Shown here in pieces: positions 33,924 through 43,176 of a stretch of 64,000 nucleotides of DNA. The stretch's first letter is position 1. Each line of letters begins with the position of its first letter. The notes beneath the pieces were generated by a model. That model made no database searches, had not been told where the DNA came from, and worked only from the letters and a program-made list of their open reading frames with translations. Position numbers and translations under genes: made by a program. The DNA comes from Sutcliffiella rhizosphaerae. GTDB taxonomy: Bacteria > Bacillota > Bacilli > Bacillales > Bacillaceae_I. The DNA lies in NCBI RefSeq assembly GCF_917563925.1, contig NZ_CAKJTJ010000004.1:26683-90682 (forward strand). Direction: 5' to 3'.

Positions 33924-35632
33924 AAAAATTTATCGCTCTTATACTATCTACTAGAATTCCAAAGCTAGCCCTGACTCTTGGGCTAATCGGAAGTCTATTC
34001 ACTACCTTGGTAGGGCTATCTATCCCACTTTTAACAAAGGAAATGGTTGATGGCTTTTCAATGGAGTCACTGAGCATCACGATTATTATCATTATTGCTG
34101 CGGTATTTATTGTGCAAGCAGTGATTGACGGGCTGTCCTCCTATTCACTTGCATACGTTGGGCAGCGAATTGTTGCAGGACTTCGAGAGAAAATGTGGTT
34201 CAAGCTCATTCGCCTGCCAGTCAGTTATTTTGACAAAAAAACGAGTGGGGAATCCGTCAGCCGTGTCGTTAATGATACTGGTATTGTGAAGGATCTCATT
34301 TCCCAGCATTTCCCTCAGTTTATTAATGGGGTCATTACAATTATTGGTGCTATTATTATTCTGCTTGTCATGGATTGGAAAATGACCTTACTGATGCTGG
34401 TTTCCGTTCCAATTACCACCATTGTCATGATTCCGCTCGGCACAAGAATGTCTAAAATATCCCGGGGCATGCAGGACGAAACAGCAACTTTCACAGGTAA
34501 CATTCAACAAACTTTAAGTGAAATCCGCCTAATGAAAGCTTCCAATGCTGAAACTGCAGAAGGGGAAAAAGGACAAAAAGGAATTCATAAACTACTCTCA
34601 TTCGGCTTAAAGGAAGCAGCAATTTTCTCTATCATTGCCCCATTAATGTACATGGTGGTCATGATTGTCATAGTGATCATTATTGGTTATGGAGGAATTA
34701 GGGTTGCAGAAGGAACGATGACAACTGGTTCTCTTGTTGCCTTTCTACTTTATCTATTCCAAATTATTTTTCCGATTACATCCTTCACAATGTTCTTTAC
34801 TCAGCTTCAAAAAGCAAAAGGAGCAACAGAAAGAATTATCGATATTTTAGAAATAGAGGATGAACCTAGTCAAAAAGGGACAACACTTGATATAACAAAT
34901 CAACCCATTGTAGTACGTGACGTTTCGTTCGGCTATAATGAGAATGAACCTATTATTCAAAATGTATCATTTGATGTAAAACCTGGAATGATGGTGGCTT
35001 TTGCAGGTCCTAGCGGCGGTGGAAAAACAACATTATTCGGTTTACTCGAACGTTTTTATGAACCAACTTCTGGAGAAATTTTAGTAGGACTCACCCCCAT
35101 CAAAGAGTTATCCATGAAGTCATGGCGCGAACAAATCGGCTATGTATCACAGGACAGTCCGATGATGGCAGGAACCATCCGTGATAACTTGTGCTATGGT
35201 TTAGACAATAATGATAACATCACTGACGAGCGCCTGTGGGAGGTTGCCCGCATGGCATATGCTGACCAATTCATTAACGAATTTGCAAATGGACTTAACA
35301 CTGAGGTTGGCGAACGTGGCGTAATGCTCTCAGGTGGTCAGCGTCAACGTATTGCCATTGCACGAGCATTTTTACGAGATCCAAAAATTCTGATGATGGA
35401 CGAAGCAACCGCGAGCTTAGACAGTCAATCAGAAGGAATTGTCCAACAGGCATTAACGCGCTTGATGGAAGGCCGCACCACCTTTGTTATTGCACATCGC
35501 TTATCCACCATTGTGAATGCTGATAAGATTATCTTCATTGAAAAAGGCAAGATTACAGGTGTTGGCACACACCAGCAGCTAGTAGAATCGCATAAGCTGT
35601 ACCGTGAGTTTGCAGAGCAACAATTGACTTGA
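33902..35632 (+). CDS. bmrA: ABC multidrug exporter, BmrA-like
   Basis: This is a half-transporter with a six-helix exporter domain (residues about 20-310) fused to an ATPase domain. Walker A GPSGGGKTT is near 371, the signature LSGGQRQR near 477, Walker B ILMMDEA and switch histidine IAHRLS. The 576-residue length and sequence style match B. subtilis BmrA/LmrA, which works as a homodimer pumping hydrophobic drugs. AAAGGAGG precedes the ATG, just after a hairpin. It follows the UvrA-like gene by 78 bp with no clear terminator between. Confidence 0.92.
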   Translation: MEQKSNLKKFIALILSTRIPKLALTLGLIGSLFTTLVGLSIPLLTKEMVDGFSMESLSITIIIIIAAVFIVQAVIDGLSSYSLAYVGQRIVAGLREKMWFKLIRLPVSYFDKKTSGESVSRVVNDTGIVKDLISQHFPQFINGVITIIGAIIILLVMDWKMTLLMLVSVPITTIVMIPLGTRMSKISRGMQDETATFTGNIQQTLSEIRLMKASNAETAEGEKGQKGIHKLLSFGLKEAAIFSIIAPLMYMVVMIVIVIIIGYGGIRVAEGTMTTGSLVAFLLYLFQIIFPITSFTMFFTQLQKAKGATERIIDILEIEDEPSQKGTTLDITNQPIVVRDVSFGYNENEPIIQNVSFDVKPGMMVAFAGPSGGGKTTLFGLLERFYEPTSGEILVGLTPIKELSMKSWREQIGYVSQDSPMMAGTIRDNLCYGLDNNDNITDERLWEVARMAYADQFINEFANGLNTEVGERGVMLSGGQRQRIAIARAFLRDPKILMMDEATASLDSQSEGIVQQALTRLMEGRTTFVIAHRLSTIVNADKIIFIEKGKITGVGTHQQLVESHKLYREFAEQQLT

Positions 35633-35645
35633 TATTGGTAAACTT

Positions 35646-35690
35646 AAAAGGATCCCTCACCTGTTATTATAGGTATGGGTCCTTTATTTA
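35646..35690 (+). terminator. Terminator of bmrA
   Basis: AAAGGATCCCTCACCT pairs with AGGTATGGGTCCTTT around a 7-base loop, followed by ATTTATTT. The T run is interrupted, but the stem is strong. Confidence 0.7.
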
Positions 35691-36006
35691 TGTTATTGAA
35701 ACACTATAATAAAACCTGAACTTCCTTTAATCAGCACATCTTGAAAAAAACTTAATTCTTACTTTTCAATGGAAAGTAGATTGACTATTAGTTGAGTCTT
35801 GGCTAATTATTGATGGTTCGCAGACCTTAAATCAAAAGTTCATGCGGAAATATGGGAAGTTGGTGAGGAAATGAGAAAAGTTCCTGCCAAACTAAGCAGA
35901 CTTCGTGCGAAAGGGTTCTACAGGAGATATTTGCATAACAACATAAAAAAATACCCATTAAAACGTGAAATCCCGCACTTCCTTTACAAAGGAAGGCGGG
36001 ATTTTT
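35691..36006. other. Intergenic stretch with a strong hairpin at its end
   Basis: There is no gene that I can support. At 35968-36006 lies an almost perfect hairpin (AATCCCGC-CTTCCTTT / AAAGGAAG-GCGGGATT) followed by TTTTT on the plus strand and by a shorter T run on the minus strand. It could terminate selO, whose stop is 12 bases away, or be a repeat. Confidence 0.5.
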
Positions 36007-36017
36007 CCATTTTTCTA

Positions 36018-37487
36018 TCATGTACCACAATAAGTACGGTACCCAAGTGCTTCTACACCTGGTGCAACACAATAATCGCCTTGTTCAAGTGAATATGCAA
36101 ATGGATTTCGCAATACCTTCACTAAATTCTCCATGACACGGTAATTACCATGTTCAACTGCTGCTTCAAGAGCAGTTTCAACACGATGATTGCGCGGAAT
36201 TATGGCAGGATTATTTTTTCGCATCAACTCTCGGACTTCTTGTTCCCCTTCCCCCTGCCTACTCAATCGTGCTTGCCATAGCTTATCCCACTCTTCGAAA
36301 CTTGGTTTGCCTACCAATCCTGTTTCTTCTAAGTTTCCTAAAGTAAGCCCACGGAATGTATTGGTAAAATCCGCTTTTTCCTGAAGCATGACATTTAAAA
36401 GCCCTTCTGCCAATGCTCCATCTGCTTCTTCTTCTCTAAACAGACCAAGTTTAGCACGCATTCCAGTGAGCCATTGATTTTTAAACAATTCCTCGAATTT
36501 ATATAATTCCTCCTGTGCAAGCTCTACTGCTTGCTTTTGTTCTTTATGGAAAAGCGGAAGCAGCGATTCGGCAAAACGAGCCAGATTCCATCCACCAATG
36601 CGAGGTTGATTTTTATAGGCGTACCTACCTTGCGCATCTATTGAGCTGAAGACAGTGTCAGGATTATACGTGTCCATAAAAGCACATGGTCCGTAATCAA
36701 TCGTTTCTCCGCTAATGGTCATATTGTCTGTATTCATCACTCCATGAATAAAACCAACAAGTTGCCATTTGGCTATCAAGGTAGCATGACGTTTCATAAC
36801 TGACCTGAAAAAACCAAGATAATCCCCTCTATCAAGAGTGGGATAATGACGTTCCATTGCATAGTCAGCGAGGGCACGCAATTTTTCCATATCACCCCAG
36901 TTCGCGACATATTCAAAGGTACCAAAACGTAAATGACTGGATGCCACACGAGTTAATATTGCGCCAGGCAGAACTCTTTCACGAATAATTTTTTCACCTG
37001 TGGATACGACTGCAAGGCTTCGGGTGGTCGGTATCCCAAAACCATGCATCGCTTCACTAATAATATACTCTCTTAGCATCGGGCCAAGCGCTGCGCGACC
37101 ATCGCCGCCCCTGGAGTAAGGCGTCCGACCTGATCCTTTTAATTGCAAGTCAAATCGCTCACCTCGAGGTGTAATTTGCTCACCTATCATAAGCGCACGA
37201 CCGTCACCTAACATCGTAAAATTACCAAACTGATGACCAGCATAAGCTTGAGCAATGCCAGATCCCTTATTAGGTAAAGCGTTTCCGGCAAGGATTTGAA
37301 TACCTTCTTCACTTTTCAGTACATTTGCATTCAAGCCTAACTTTTCCGCAAGATCTTCGTTTAAAACAACTAAACTAGGTGATTCTACTTCATTTGGTTC
37401 TACTTTTGAAAAGAACAAGGAAGGCAGCTTCTCATAGCTATTGTCAAAATTCCAGTCGATAACTACTTCATTATTATTATTTGTCAT
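36018..37487 (-). CDS. selO: Protein adenylyltransferase SelO (YdiU family)
   Basis: This is a pseudokinase-fold enzyme of the SelO family that transfers AMP from ATP to Ser, Thr or Tyr of proteins, linked to redox stress. Conserved blocks seen are [46 protein letters not shown] and DYGPCAFMD; the NTDN and DYGP residues bind the metal-nucleotide. The C-terminus ends ...YRTYCGT, with cysteine where animal SelO has selenocysteine. The 489 residues from ATG 37487 are typical, and AAAGGAGG precedes it. It is a single gene. Confidence 0.93.
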   Translation of the reverse strand: MTNNNNEVVIDWNFDNSYEKLPSLFFSKVEPNEVESPSLVVLNEDLAEKLGLNANVLKSEEGIQILAGNALPNKGSGIAQAYAGHQFGNFTMLGDGRALMIGEQITPRGERFDLQLKGSGRTPYSRGGDGRAALGPMLREYIISEAMHGFGIPTTRSLAVVSTGEKIIRERVLPGAILTRVASSHLRFGTFEYVANWGDMEKLRALADYAMERHYPTLDRGDYLGFFRSVMKRHATLIAKWQLVGFIHGVMNTDNMTISGETIDYGPCAFMDTYNPDTVFSSIDAQGRYAYKNQPRIGGWNLARFAESLLPLFHKEQKQAVELAQEELYKFEELFKNQWLTGMRAKLGLFREEEADGALAEGLLNVMLQEKADFTNTFRGLTLGNLEETGLVGKPSFEEWDKLWQARLSRQGEGEQEVRELMRKNNPAIIPRNHRVETALEAAVEHGNYRVMENLVKVLRNPFAYSLEQGDYCVAPGVEALGYRTYCGT

Positions 37488-37632
37488 CTTATCTCCTCCT
37501 TTTTTCTGACTTCTACTTACATTTATTATACCCTTAGCGTACAGAATGAATATGAAAGAGCTCAACTTTCTCATCCGAGGAAAAAAATGTTAAAATACAA
37601 TGAACATATACTTTAACTAAGGAGCCATTAAA

Positions 37633-38136
37633 ATGAACATAACATGTAAAGAAACAAGGGTTATTAGAACCAGTCGGGTATTTCCAAATGATATCAACAA
37701 TCATCATACATTGTTTGGTGGGAAGTTACTGTCGGATGTGGACATGATTGCTTCCATTTCTGCCTCCCGTCTATGTCGATGTGAATGTGTGACAGCCTCC
37801 ATGGATTCCGTTGACTTTCTATCCCCTATACGACCAACAGATGCCGTCATTTTTGAATCATTTGTCACTTGGACTGGGAAATCCTCCATGGAGATATTTG
37901 TGAAAGTAATTGCTGAAGGCTTAACCACAGGTAACCGAACAACCGCCGCTACTGCCTTTCTAACCTTCGTAGCATTAGATGACAATGGGAAACCTACTAC
38001 TGTCCCATGCATCCATCCCGAAACGGAAGAAGAAAAATACTTACATAACACAGCCGACCAACGTGCCATAGCCCGAAAACAAAGAAGAAACGAAAGTAAA
38101 GAACTAGCAAGTAAACTTGGTCAGCAAACTTTGTAA
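37633..38136 (+). CDS. Acyl-CoA thioesterase, YkhA/YciA-like hotdog protein
   Basis: This hotdog-fold thioesterase has the family motif NDINNHHTLFGGKLLSDVD, whose Asn/His and Asp residues form the active site at the N-terminal helix. The 167-residue length and the basic C-terminal helix match the YkhA/YciA group acting on CoA thioesters. It is a single gene with a terminator 34 bases after the stop. The function is from family knowledge; chain-length preference is unknown. Confidence 0.88.
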   Translation: MNITCKETRVIRTSRVFPNDINNHHTLFGGKLLSDVDMIASISASRLCRCECVTASMDSVDFLSPIRPTDAVIFESFVTWTGKSSMEIFVKVIAEGLTTGNRTTAATAFLTFVALDDNGKPTTVPCIHPETEEEKYLHNTADQRAIARKQRRNESKELASKLGQQTL

Positions 38137-38169
38137 TGGAGGGACGCGTTTTGACGATTTGTTCATGCT

Positions 38170-38203
38170 AAAAAACCCATCCAACATGGCTGGATAGGTT
38201 TTT
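38170..38203 (+). terminator. Terminator after the thioesterase gene
   Basis: AAAAACC-ATCCA pairs with TGGAT-GGTTTTT around a short loop. The flanking A and T runs make it usable from both strands, so it probably also serves the convergent gene at 38215-38946. Confidence 0.8.
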
Positions 38204-38214
38204 AAAAGATAAAT

Positions 38215-38946
38215 TTACTTTATTGGCTGATCACTTTCTATTCTTTGTTCAATTTGTAGAGCTTGGGAGAGCAGATGAATAAATGTTTCTAATAAAGAGG
38301 AGTTTTCAAAGTGTGCGGTGAGGTGGCGCTTGACTTGCCTCGCAACATGTTCACGGGCTTGATAGTCAAAGTGGTAGAAATCTATTATTGGAAAGTAGAG
38401 CCCATCTCCAATAGGTAGTAGGGTTCCCAATACGATTTCACCAGATTTTGGTGGAATGGCGGTTCTATCATAAATAACTACATCTAGGGTTTCATTTGTC
38501 AGAATATCTACGAGTACCATGTTACGATTGTTGTACATATATCCAACATAATAGAACTTGGTGACGGCCTTTTCCCATTCTTTTAGCCACGAGGTAATAA
38601 GAGGTTTGTCTTTTAGGAAGGTAATATTCTTGGCGATGTAGTCCTCAACAAACGGGACTTCCATCCCATGATTGACTTGATACAAGATTCTCCACCAAAA
38701 CAAATTTTGCAATAAAGCAGGGCGTTTTTCTCCACTTATGCGATGTTCATCAATAAACGCCTCTAAAACGCTCCGTGCCTCAGAAAAGTGTTTTTGTACA
38801 ATATCTTGCGCCAATTCATTATAGATTTTGATTAAAAGCACTTCTTTCAGCTCTTCTGAAACTGGCAAATCGTGGCGAAACTCTTTTTTCATCGACTCAG
38901 ATTGTTCAAATTTCACAACATTGTCAACTGGCTCATTTTTCTCCAT
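38215..38946 (-). CDS. Conserved hypothetical protein, 243 residues
   Basis: I do not recognise this protein. It is soluble and has an acidic N-terminus. A mid part (YNELAQDIVQKHFSEARSVLEAF) looks helical and repeat-like. A later part (VLVDILTNETLDVVIYDR, KSGEIVLGTLLPIGDGLYF) looks like a small beta domain as found C-terminally in proteins of the SEC-C or Yec-type. ATG 38946 follows AGAGGGA; a TTG twelve codons earlier is possible. It is convergent with the thioesterase gene. Confidence 0.6.
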   Translation of the reverse strand: MEKNEPVDNVVKFEQSESMKKEFRHDLPVSEELKEVLLIKIYNELAQDIVQKHFSEARSVLEAFIDEHRISGEKRPALLQNLFWWRILYQVNHGMEVPFVEDYIAKNITFLKDKPLITSWLKEWEKAVTKFYYVGYMYNNRNMVLVDILTNETLDVVIYDRTAIPPKSGEIVLGTLLPIGDGLYFPIIDFYHFDYQAREHVARQVKRHLTAHFENSSLLETFIHLLSQALQIEQRIESDQPIK

Positions 38947-39038
38947 TCCCTCTATCCTTTCATATAGTAAATTTTCATACAAGAAAGGATTTCGACATGA
39001 ATTTACAATTACCTTTATTTTACCTCAAAAAAGGAGGG

Positions 39039-39079
39039 GAGGGTTCTTTTGCTAACAAAGCATGCAAAAGAACCTCCTT
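39039..39079 (-). terminator. Terminator of the cysteine-rich coat-like gene
   Basis: On the minus strand AAGGAGGTTCTTTTGC pairs with GCAAAAGAACC-CTCC and is followed by a TTTTTT run near 39030. It is a strong hairpin just after the gene's stop. Confidence 0.8.
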
Positions 39080-39086
39080 GAAAAAA

Positions 39087-39377
39087 TTAATCTCTTTCTA
39101 AACGAATACCAATAATTTGGGTACAGTCAAAAACCAAGGTAGATCCAGGTTCAGTAGTCGGATCGGAAAAAATAGCACAACAATTTTTACGATCAAAGCT
39201 AATAAACAACACGTCTTCTACCACAGTCCCCCCTTTTAAAAACAAGTCTAATTCTGTTTGTATCTGCAGTTTACGTAACTGATCACAGACACAGCCTTCA
39301 CATTCATGTTTCTTTTTTTTACAACCACAGTCATGTTCTTCATGCTTGCTTCGTTGACTTTGATAATAATATTTCAT
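39087..39377 (-). CDS. Small cysteine-rich protein, CotY/CotZ-like
   Basis: A 96-residue protein with a basic, His/Cys-rich N-terminus (CGCKKKKHECEGCVCDQLRKL) followed by a beta-rich part (DVLFISFDRKNCCAIFSDP, LVFDCTQIIGI). The CVCD motif followed by a helix, and the later CC and C residues, recall the spore-crust/coat proteins CotY, CotZ and ExsY, but similarity is short. ATG 39377 is 8 bases after AAGGGG. A coat or exosporium role is an inference. Confidence 0.5.
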   Translation of the reverse strand: MKYYYQSQRSKHEEHDCGCKKKKHECEGCVCDQLRKLQIQTELDLFLKGGTVVEDVLFISFDRKNCCAIFSDPTTEPGSTLVFDCTQIIGIRLERD

Positions 39378-39577
39378 TTGCATTTCCCCTTTTTGGTTTT
39401 TTAGGATATCCTACCATATAATATGTTTCATATAAGATTGAGCTTGGACGGATAATCTAGTAAAACAGTACATTTATTACTATAATCACACTATTTCTAT
39501 TAATCTATCAGACAGGAATTTAGAAATAAAAAGCCCAACTTCTACATCTCTAGAAATTGGACGTCGCATACAATTGA

Positions 39578-39961
39578 CTATTCTATTTTTTCCATCACCG
39601 CAAAGTAATTTTCTTCTCCATCAGCAAAATTAAATACTTTTCCAGATGGCATATTAACTATTTTCCCAACCTTTACACCCTTACTTAATAGTTCCTGATA
39701 ATACGATTCCAGATTCTCTGTAAAAAACATCAGAGAAGGTGTTCCAAGATTTAATCCTGGAGACATTTTCGCGACAAAATCTTTATTATGCAGAATGATA
39801 CTTGTTTGTGTCTCCTTAGTAGGAGCCACTTCAATCCATCGCATTCCCTGACCGGTATTTTCCTCTGAAATGATGATGAATCCTACTTTCTCTGTCCAAA
39901 AAACTACTGCATCATCCTGATTATTCACATACAACATTACTTGACCAAGCTTACTAATCAT
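39578..39961 (-). CDS. VOC (glyoxalase/bleomycin resistance) family protein
   Basis: This 127-residue protein has the paired beta-alpha-beta-beta-beta modules of the vicinal-oxygen-chelate fold (MLYVNNQDDAVVFWTEKVGF, then SLMFFTENLESYYQELLSKGV and FNFADGEENYFAVME). The metal-ligand glutamate near the C-terminus is present, but the N-terminal histidine is not obvious (Q at GQVMLYV). The substrate is unknown. It is a single gene between the coat-like gene and yitT. Confidence 0.8.
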   Translation of the reverse strand: MISKLGQVMLYVNNQDDAVVFWTEKVGFIIISEENTGQGMRWIEVAPTKETQTSIILHNKDFVAKMSPGLNLGTPSLMFFTENLESYYQELLSKGVKVGKIVNMPSGKVFNFADGEENYFAVMEKIE

Positions 39962-40095
39962 TCTCTATTCCTCCTAATTAAATATTTGATGTAATACTTA
40001 CTATTTCTATTAAAGGACTGCTCTATCCTTTACGAAACCGGGGAAAAAGGGTTATATTTTTAATAATAAGCTATAATAAGTAAGAAATTATCAGA

Positions 40096-40980
40096 ATGAA
40101 GGGCATGATACTTTTGGTTGTTACTAGAAAAAAAATTATTTTAAGAGAAACTAAACAAATAGTCATGATTACGATTGGAGCAATAATTGCCGCAATTGGA
40201 CTTGAACTATTTTTAGTGCCAAATGCCATATTGGATGGTGGAATCATTGGCCTCTCTATCATTGCCGCAGAATTATCCGGCATGAAAATGAGTTTATTCC
40301 TAATTCTTTTTAATTTACCTTTTCTTTATATTGGATACAAAAAAATGGGTAAAAAATTCACCTTACATACATTGTACGGCGTTATCGTACTATCAGGATG
40401 CACCGCATATCTACATCACTTTGAACCCGTAACATATGATTTATTTCTAGCCACCATTATTGGGGCAGTTATACTTGGTACAGGTGTAGGGCTTGTTATC
40501 AGAACGGGTGGAGCATTGGATGGCACCGAAATAATTGCAATCCTTATAAGCAAAAATCGTCCAGTTTCCGTGGGTCAATTCATCATGATTGTTAATGTGT
40601 TCATTTTCATCCTTGCTGCCCTCTTAGTTTTCACTTGGGAAACAGCTATGTATTCCATCATCACCTACTATATCGCCTACAAAATGATTGATATCGTTGT
40701 GGAAGGATTAGAAGAGTACAAGTCTGTCACCATCATTTCAGACAAGCCTGAAGAAATAGCACCTGAACTAAATGCTAAATTGGGTAGGGGTATTACTTAT
40801 ATTAAAGGTCAAGGTGTATTCTCCAACGAACCAAAGAAGCTCATCTATACGATTGTCACTAGAATTGAACTATACACCTTGCGTTCCATCGTAGAAGAAC
40901 TAGATCCAAAGGCCATTATCGCCATTGAAAATATTGCCGATATCAGTGGCAGTAACTTCAAAAAAGCTTCTGCTCATTAA
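40096..40980 (+). CDS. YitT family membrane protein (DUF161/DUF2179)
   Basis: An integral membrane protein with about five hydrophobic segments in residues 20-195 and a C-terminal soluble DUF2179-type domain of about 85 residues (SVTIISDKPEEIAPELNAKLGRGITYIKGQG). It carries LVPNAILDGGIIGLSI and RTGGALDGTEIIA, the two family signatures. Function is unknown across the family; roles in transport are suspected. The ATG at 40096 lacks a clear ribosome site. A TTG six codons later (after AAGGGC) may be the true start. Confidence 0.85.
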   Translation: MKGMILLVVTRKKIILRETKQIVMITIGAIIAAIGLELFLVPNAILDGGIIGLSIIAAELSGMKMSLFLILFNLPFLYIGYKKMGKKFTLHTLYGVIVLSGCTAYLHHFEPVTYDLFLATIIGAVILGTGVGLVIRTGGALDGTEIIAILISKNRPVSVGQFIMIVNVFIFILAALLVFTWETAMYSIITYYIAYKMIDIVVEGLEEYKSVTIISDKPEEIAPELNAKLGRGITYIKGQGVFSNEPKKLIYTIVTRIELYTLRSIVEELDPKAIIAIENIADISGSNFKKASAH

Positions 40981-40985
40981 ACAAA

Positions 40986-41153
40986 GAAGGTTAGGCATCA
41001 TTGCCTTTTTTACGATGAAGAAAAGAGGGACATATCCACCCTCTTTTTTGTTTGCTTTTTATTTAAATCATCTCCTAAAAAAAAGACCATAACTTAGCTT
41101 CTTTCGTATACTCCTTTTCTCTTTTACACAGGCTGATGTCTGTGTTTTTTTAC
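40986..41153 (+). terminator. Cluster of three terminator-like hairpins after yitT-like gene
   Basis: Three hairpins with T tails occur in succession: GGCA/TGCC with TTTTTT (40986-41011), AAAAGAGGG/CCCTCTTTT (41021-41049) and ACACAG/CTGTGT with seven T (41128-41153). The middle one is the strongest and is the likely yitT-like terminator. The stretch 41154-41441 holds the leader and promoter region of the ECF sigma operon, with no gene seen. Confidence 0.65.
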
Positions 41154-41441
41154 ATTTTTAAAAAAGGAAATGGAATGATGTATAAAGAACTAATAATAGA
41201 AAAAGCTGATTTTCTTGTCGTGTTTTGCAACGGATGGAAATGATGAGAGATGGGTACTTCGGTTTGTTTAGGCATCTACCCATAAAGAAAAAGCTAACTT
41301 TGAATTTAGTAACAATATGAAAGCTCCTGCATAAATAGAATTTTTCAAAGTTGACGACGCTCTTTCAATTTTTTTATTTTTGTGAGTTTTTTTGAACGAT
41401 TTGCATCAAAGTTAGTGGTGGTGTGGAAAGGAGTTAGAATA

Positions 41442-42134
41442 ATGGCAGTCATTTTGGATGTTCCTAGGGAAGAGGAAGTAGAAAAAGAGCGTTTAGTAGA
41501 GTTGGCTAGAACAGGAAATCAACATGCGTTCAATGAACTTGTTCGTTTACATAGAGCACGTGCTCATGGTTGGGCTTATTCTGTTACAAAAGATACTTTT
41601 TTAGCAGAAGACATCGTACAGGAAGCTTTATTCAGAGCTTTTCTTAAACTTGGAACATTAATGGACACGAAAAAATTCACCCCTTGGTTACGTCAAATTG
41701 TCCGAAATGAAGCATTGATGAAAATAAGAACGGCGAGTTATCGGATGGAAGCTCCTAGTTCAGAAAACGTCGATTGGGCAAACATTGATCAAATTCTGTC
41801 TTTTCTCTCTACAAAAGCAACTGAGAAGGCAAAACAACAAAACCCAGAGGAACACCTTCTTCGCTTAAGTGTAATCGAGGGCATTTGCTCGCTCATGAGC
41901 TGCCTTAGTAAAAAAGAAAAAGCCATTTTTGAGGCATATTTTTTCGAAGATCTTCCACCATATAAAATTGCGGAACTGTTTCATACAACAAAAGCCAATA
42001 TATACAGTACACTTTCCCGCTCAAAGCTCAAAATCCAAAAGGAAAGACGCAGAATTTGCATTCAACAATTTGTGCAAAGAAAAAAATTGGATGGGGCGAC
42101 TAGAAGAAAAATACTCAGAGAACCTGATATGTAA
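41442..42134 (+). CDS. ECF-type RNA polymerase sigma factor
   Basis: This is a group 4 sigma factor. Region 2 (residues about 25-90) has FNELVRLHRARAHGWAYSVTKDTFLAEDIVQEALFRAF and region 4 (about 150-205) has LSKKEKAIFEAYFFEDLPPYKIAELFHTTKANIYSTLSRSKLKI. At 230 residues it is slightly longer than usual, with a basic C-terminal tail. ATG 41442 has AAAGGAG upstream. No anti-sigma gene follows; the three downstream genes are an unknown protein, a GyrI-like protein and a VOC protein, apparently co-transcribed. Control may therefore run through one of these partners. Confidence 0.9.
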   Translation: MAVILDVPREEEVEKERLVELARTGNQHAFNELVRLHRARAHGWAYSVTKDTFLAEDIVQEALFRAFLKLGTLMDTKKFTPWLRQIVRNEALMKIRTASYRMEAPSSENVDWANIDQILSFLSTKATEKAKQQNPEEHLLRLSVIEGICSLMSCLSKKEKAIFEAYFFEDLPPYKIAELFHTTKANIYSTLSRSKLKIQKERRRICIQQFVQRKKLDGATRRKILREPDM

Positions 42135-42148
42135 AGGGGGATATCCTC

Positions 42149-43156
42149 ATGAAAAAGGCACTAGATAAGGAGAAAGATTGGGTAAGAACACAAACATCCG
42201 CAGCAGCGGTAATTCACGGAGTTATAAAATATACAGATAAAAAGGATCTCAGCTTAGTAGATGTCATCGGATTGACGGGTCATGCTTTTCGAATTAACAT
42301 TGATCCCATTGAAGTGAATGTTGCAGGACCGACAGCTTTCCCAGGGGGATATTTGATAAGGAAAAATCTAACTAACCTCGGTTTCATTAGTAACCTTGCA
42401 GATCCGGAGGCACCTGTCCCACCAGACAAATTAGAACGGACCCTCCAACTTATTCAAGACTCCATTGACCGTGGTATTCCTGCGATTACATTTGATTTGT
42501 TTATTCCTGAATTTGGATTAATTTATGGGTATGACGATGATTTACAGACTTTTTATGCGAAAGATTGTTCAAAAGACGGGGAAGTTTCATACGAAGATTT
42601 TGCAAATATAAATGGAGTCCTATACACTACCACCGTCGGGGAAAGCCTTCCTCATTCTAAATACGAAATGCTTCGAATGGCGTTAGATACAATACTAGAC
42701 CACTCCTACGGAAGAGAGTGGCAACATATTTTTCAAGATAAGTATGTCATTGGATTAAAGGCATATGACACGTGGATTGATGTACTTCATAGACGCCAAG
42801 CAGATCCACATGGAAATGCATTTAATGCCCTAGTAGTATCTGATGCTAGGGAATTTGCAGTAAAATTTTTGCATGACCTGAGTAAAAATTGGGACGGTAC
42901 CAATATCGTGGAAAGAGGGGTAAGGAAATTTTCATCAGAAGCAGAAAAGCACTTTTCAAAGGTTGCTAACGCTCTTGTGGAACTGCGGGAATTATTTCCC
43001 TTCCCAGGAGGTGGCGATCCCTTAGACAGTATCAGGGTGGAAAAAGGAATTGAGCTACTTACAATAGCCAAGAATGCTGAAATTGATGGAATTAAAACCC
43101 TTGAAACACTTGCTAATTTTATGAAAAACTATTATGCAGAAAAGTGGATTCATTAA
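42149..43156 (+). CDS. Unknown protein co-transcribed with the ECF sigma factor
   Basis: I do not recognise this 335-residue soluble protein. It has no signal peptide or membrane segment. The first part (AAVIHGVIKYTDKKDLSLVDVIGLTGHAFRINI) and the later blocks FPGGYLIRKNLTNLGF and GIPAITFDLFIPEFGLIYGYDDD recall the layout of C39/BtrH-like N-terminal domains. The expected cysteine is not evident, so this is a weak resemblance. It starts 14 bases after the sigma gene with AAAGGGGG upstream and overlaps the open frame of the next gene. Confidence 0.6.
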   Translation: MKKALDKEKDWVRTQTSAAAVIHGVIKYTDKKDLSLVDVIGLTGHAFRINIDPIEVNVAGPTAFPGGYLIRKNLTNLGFISNLADPEAPVPPDKLERTLQLIQDSIDRGIPAITFDLFIPEFGLIYGYDDDLQTFYAKDCSKDGEVSYEDFANINGVLYTTTVGESLPHSKYEMLRMALDTILDHSYGREWQHIFQDKYVIGLKAYDTWIDVLHRRQADPHGNAFNALVVSDAREFAVKFLHDLSKNWDGTNIVERGVRKFSSEAEKHFSKVANALVELRELFPFPGGGDPLDSIRVEKGIELLTIAKNAEIDGIKTLETLANFMKNYYAEKWIH

Positions 43157-43176
43157 AAAGAGATGGGGGAAAACGA

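Noticed and set aside
35968-36006. Riboswitch or small RNA at the hairpin before selO
   Set aside because: Only a simple hairpin with T runs is seen, and it lies at the 3' end of selO, not at its 5' end; a terminator or repeat is simpler.
35871-36092. 73-codon basic frame between bmrA and selO
   Set aside because: It crosses the strong hairpin at 35968-36006 and overlaps the end of selO antisense; composition is not protein-like.
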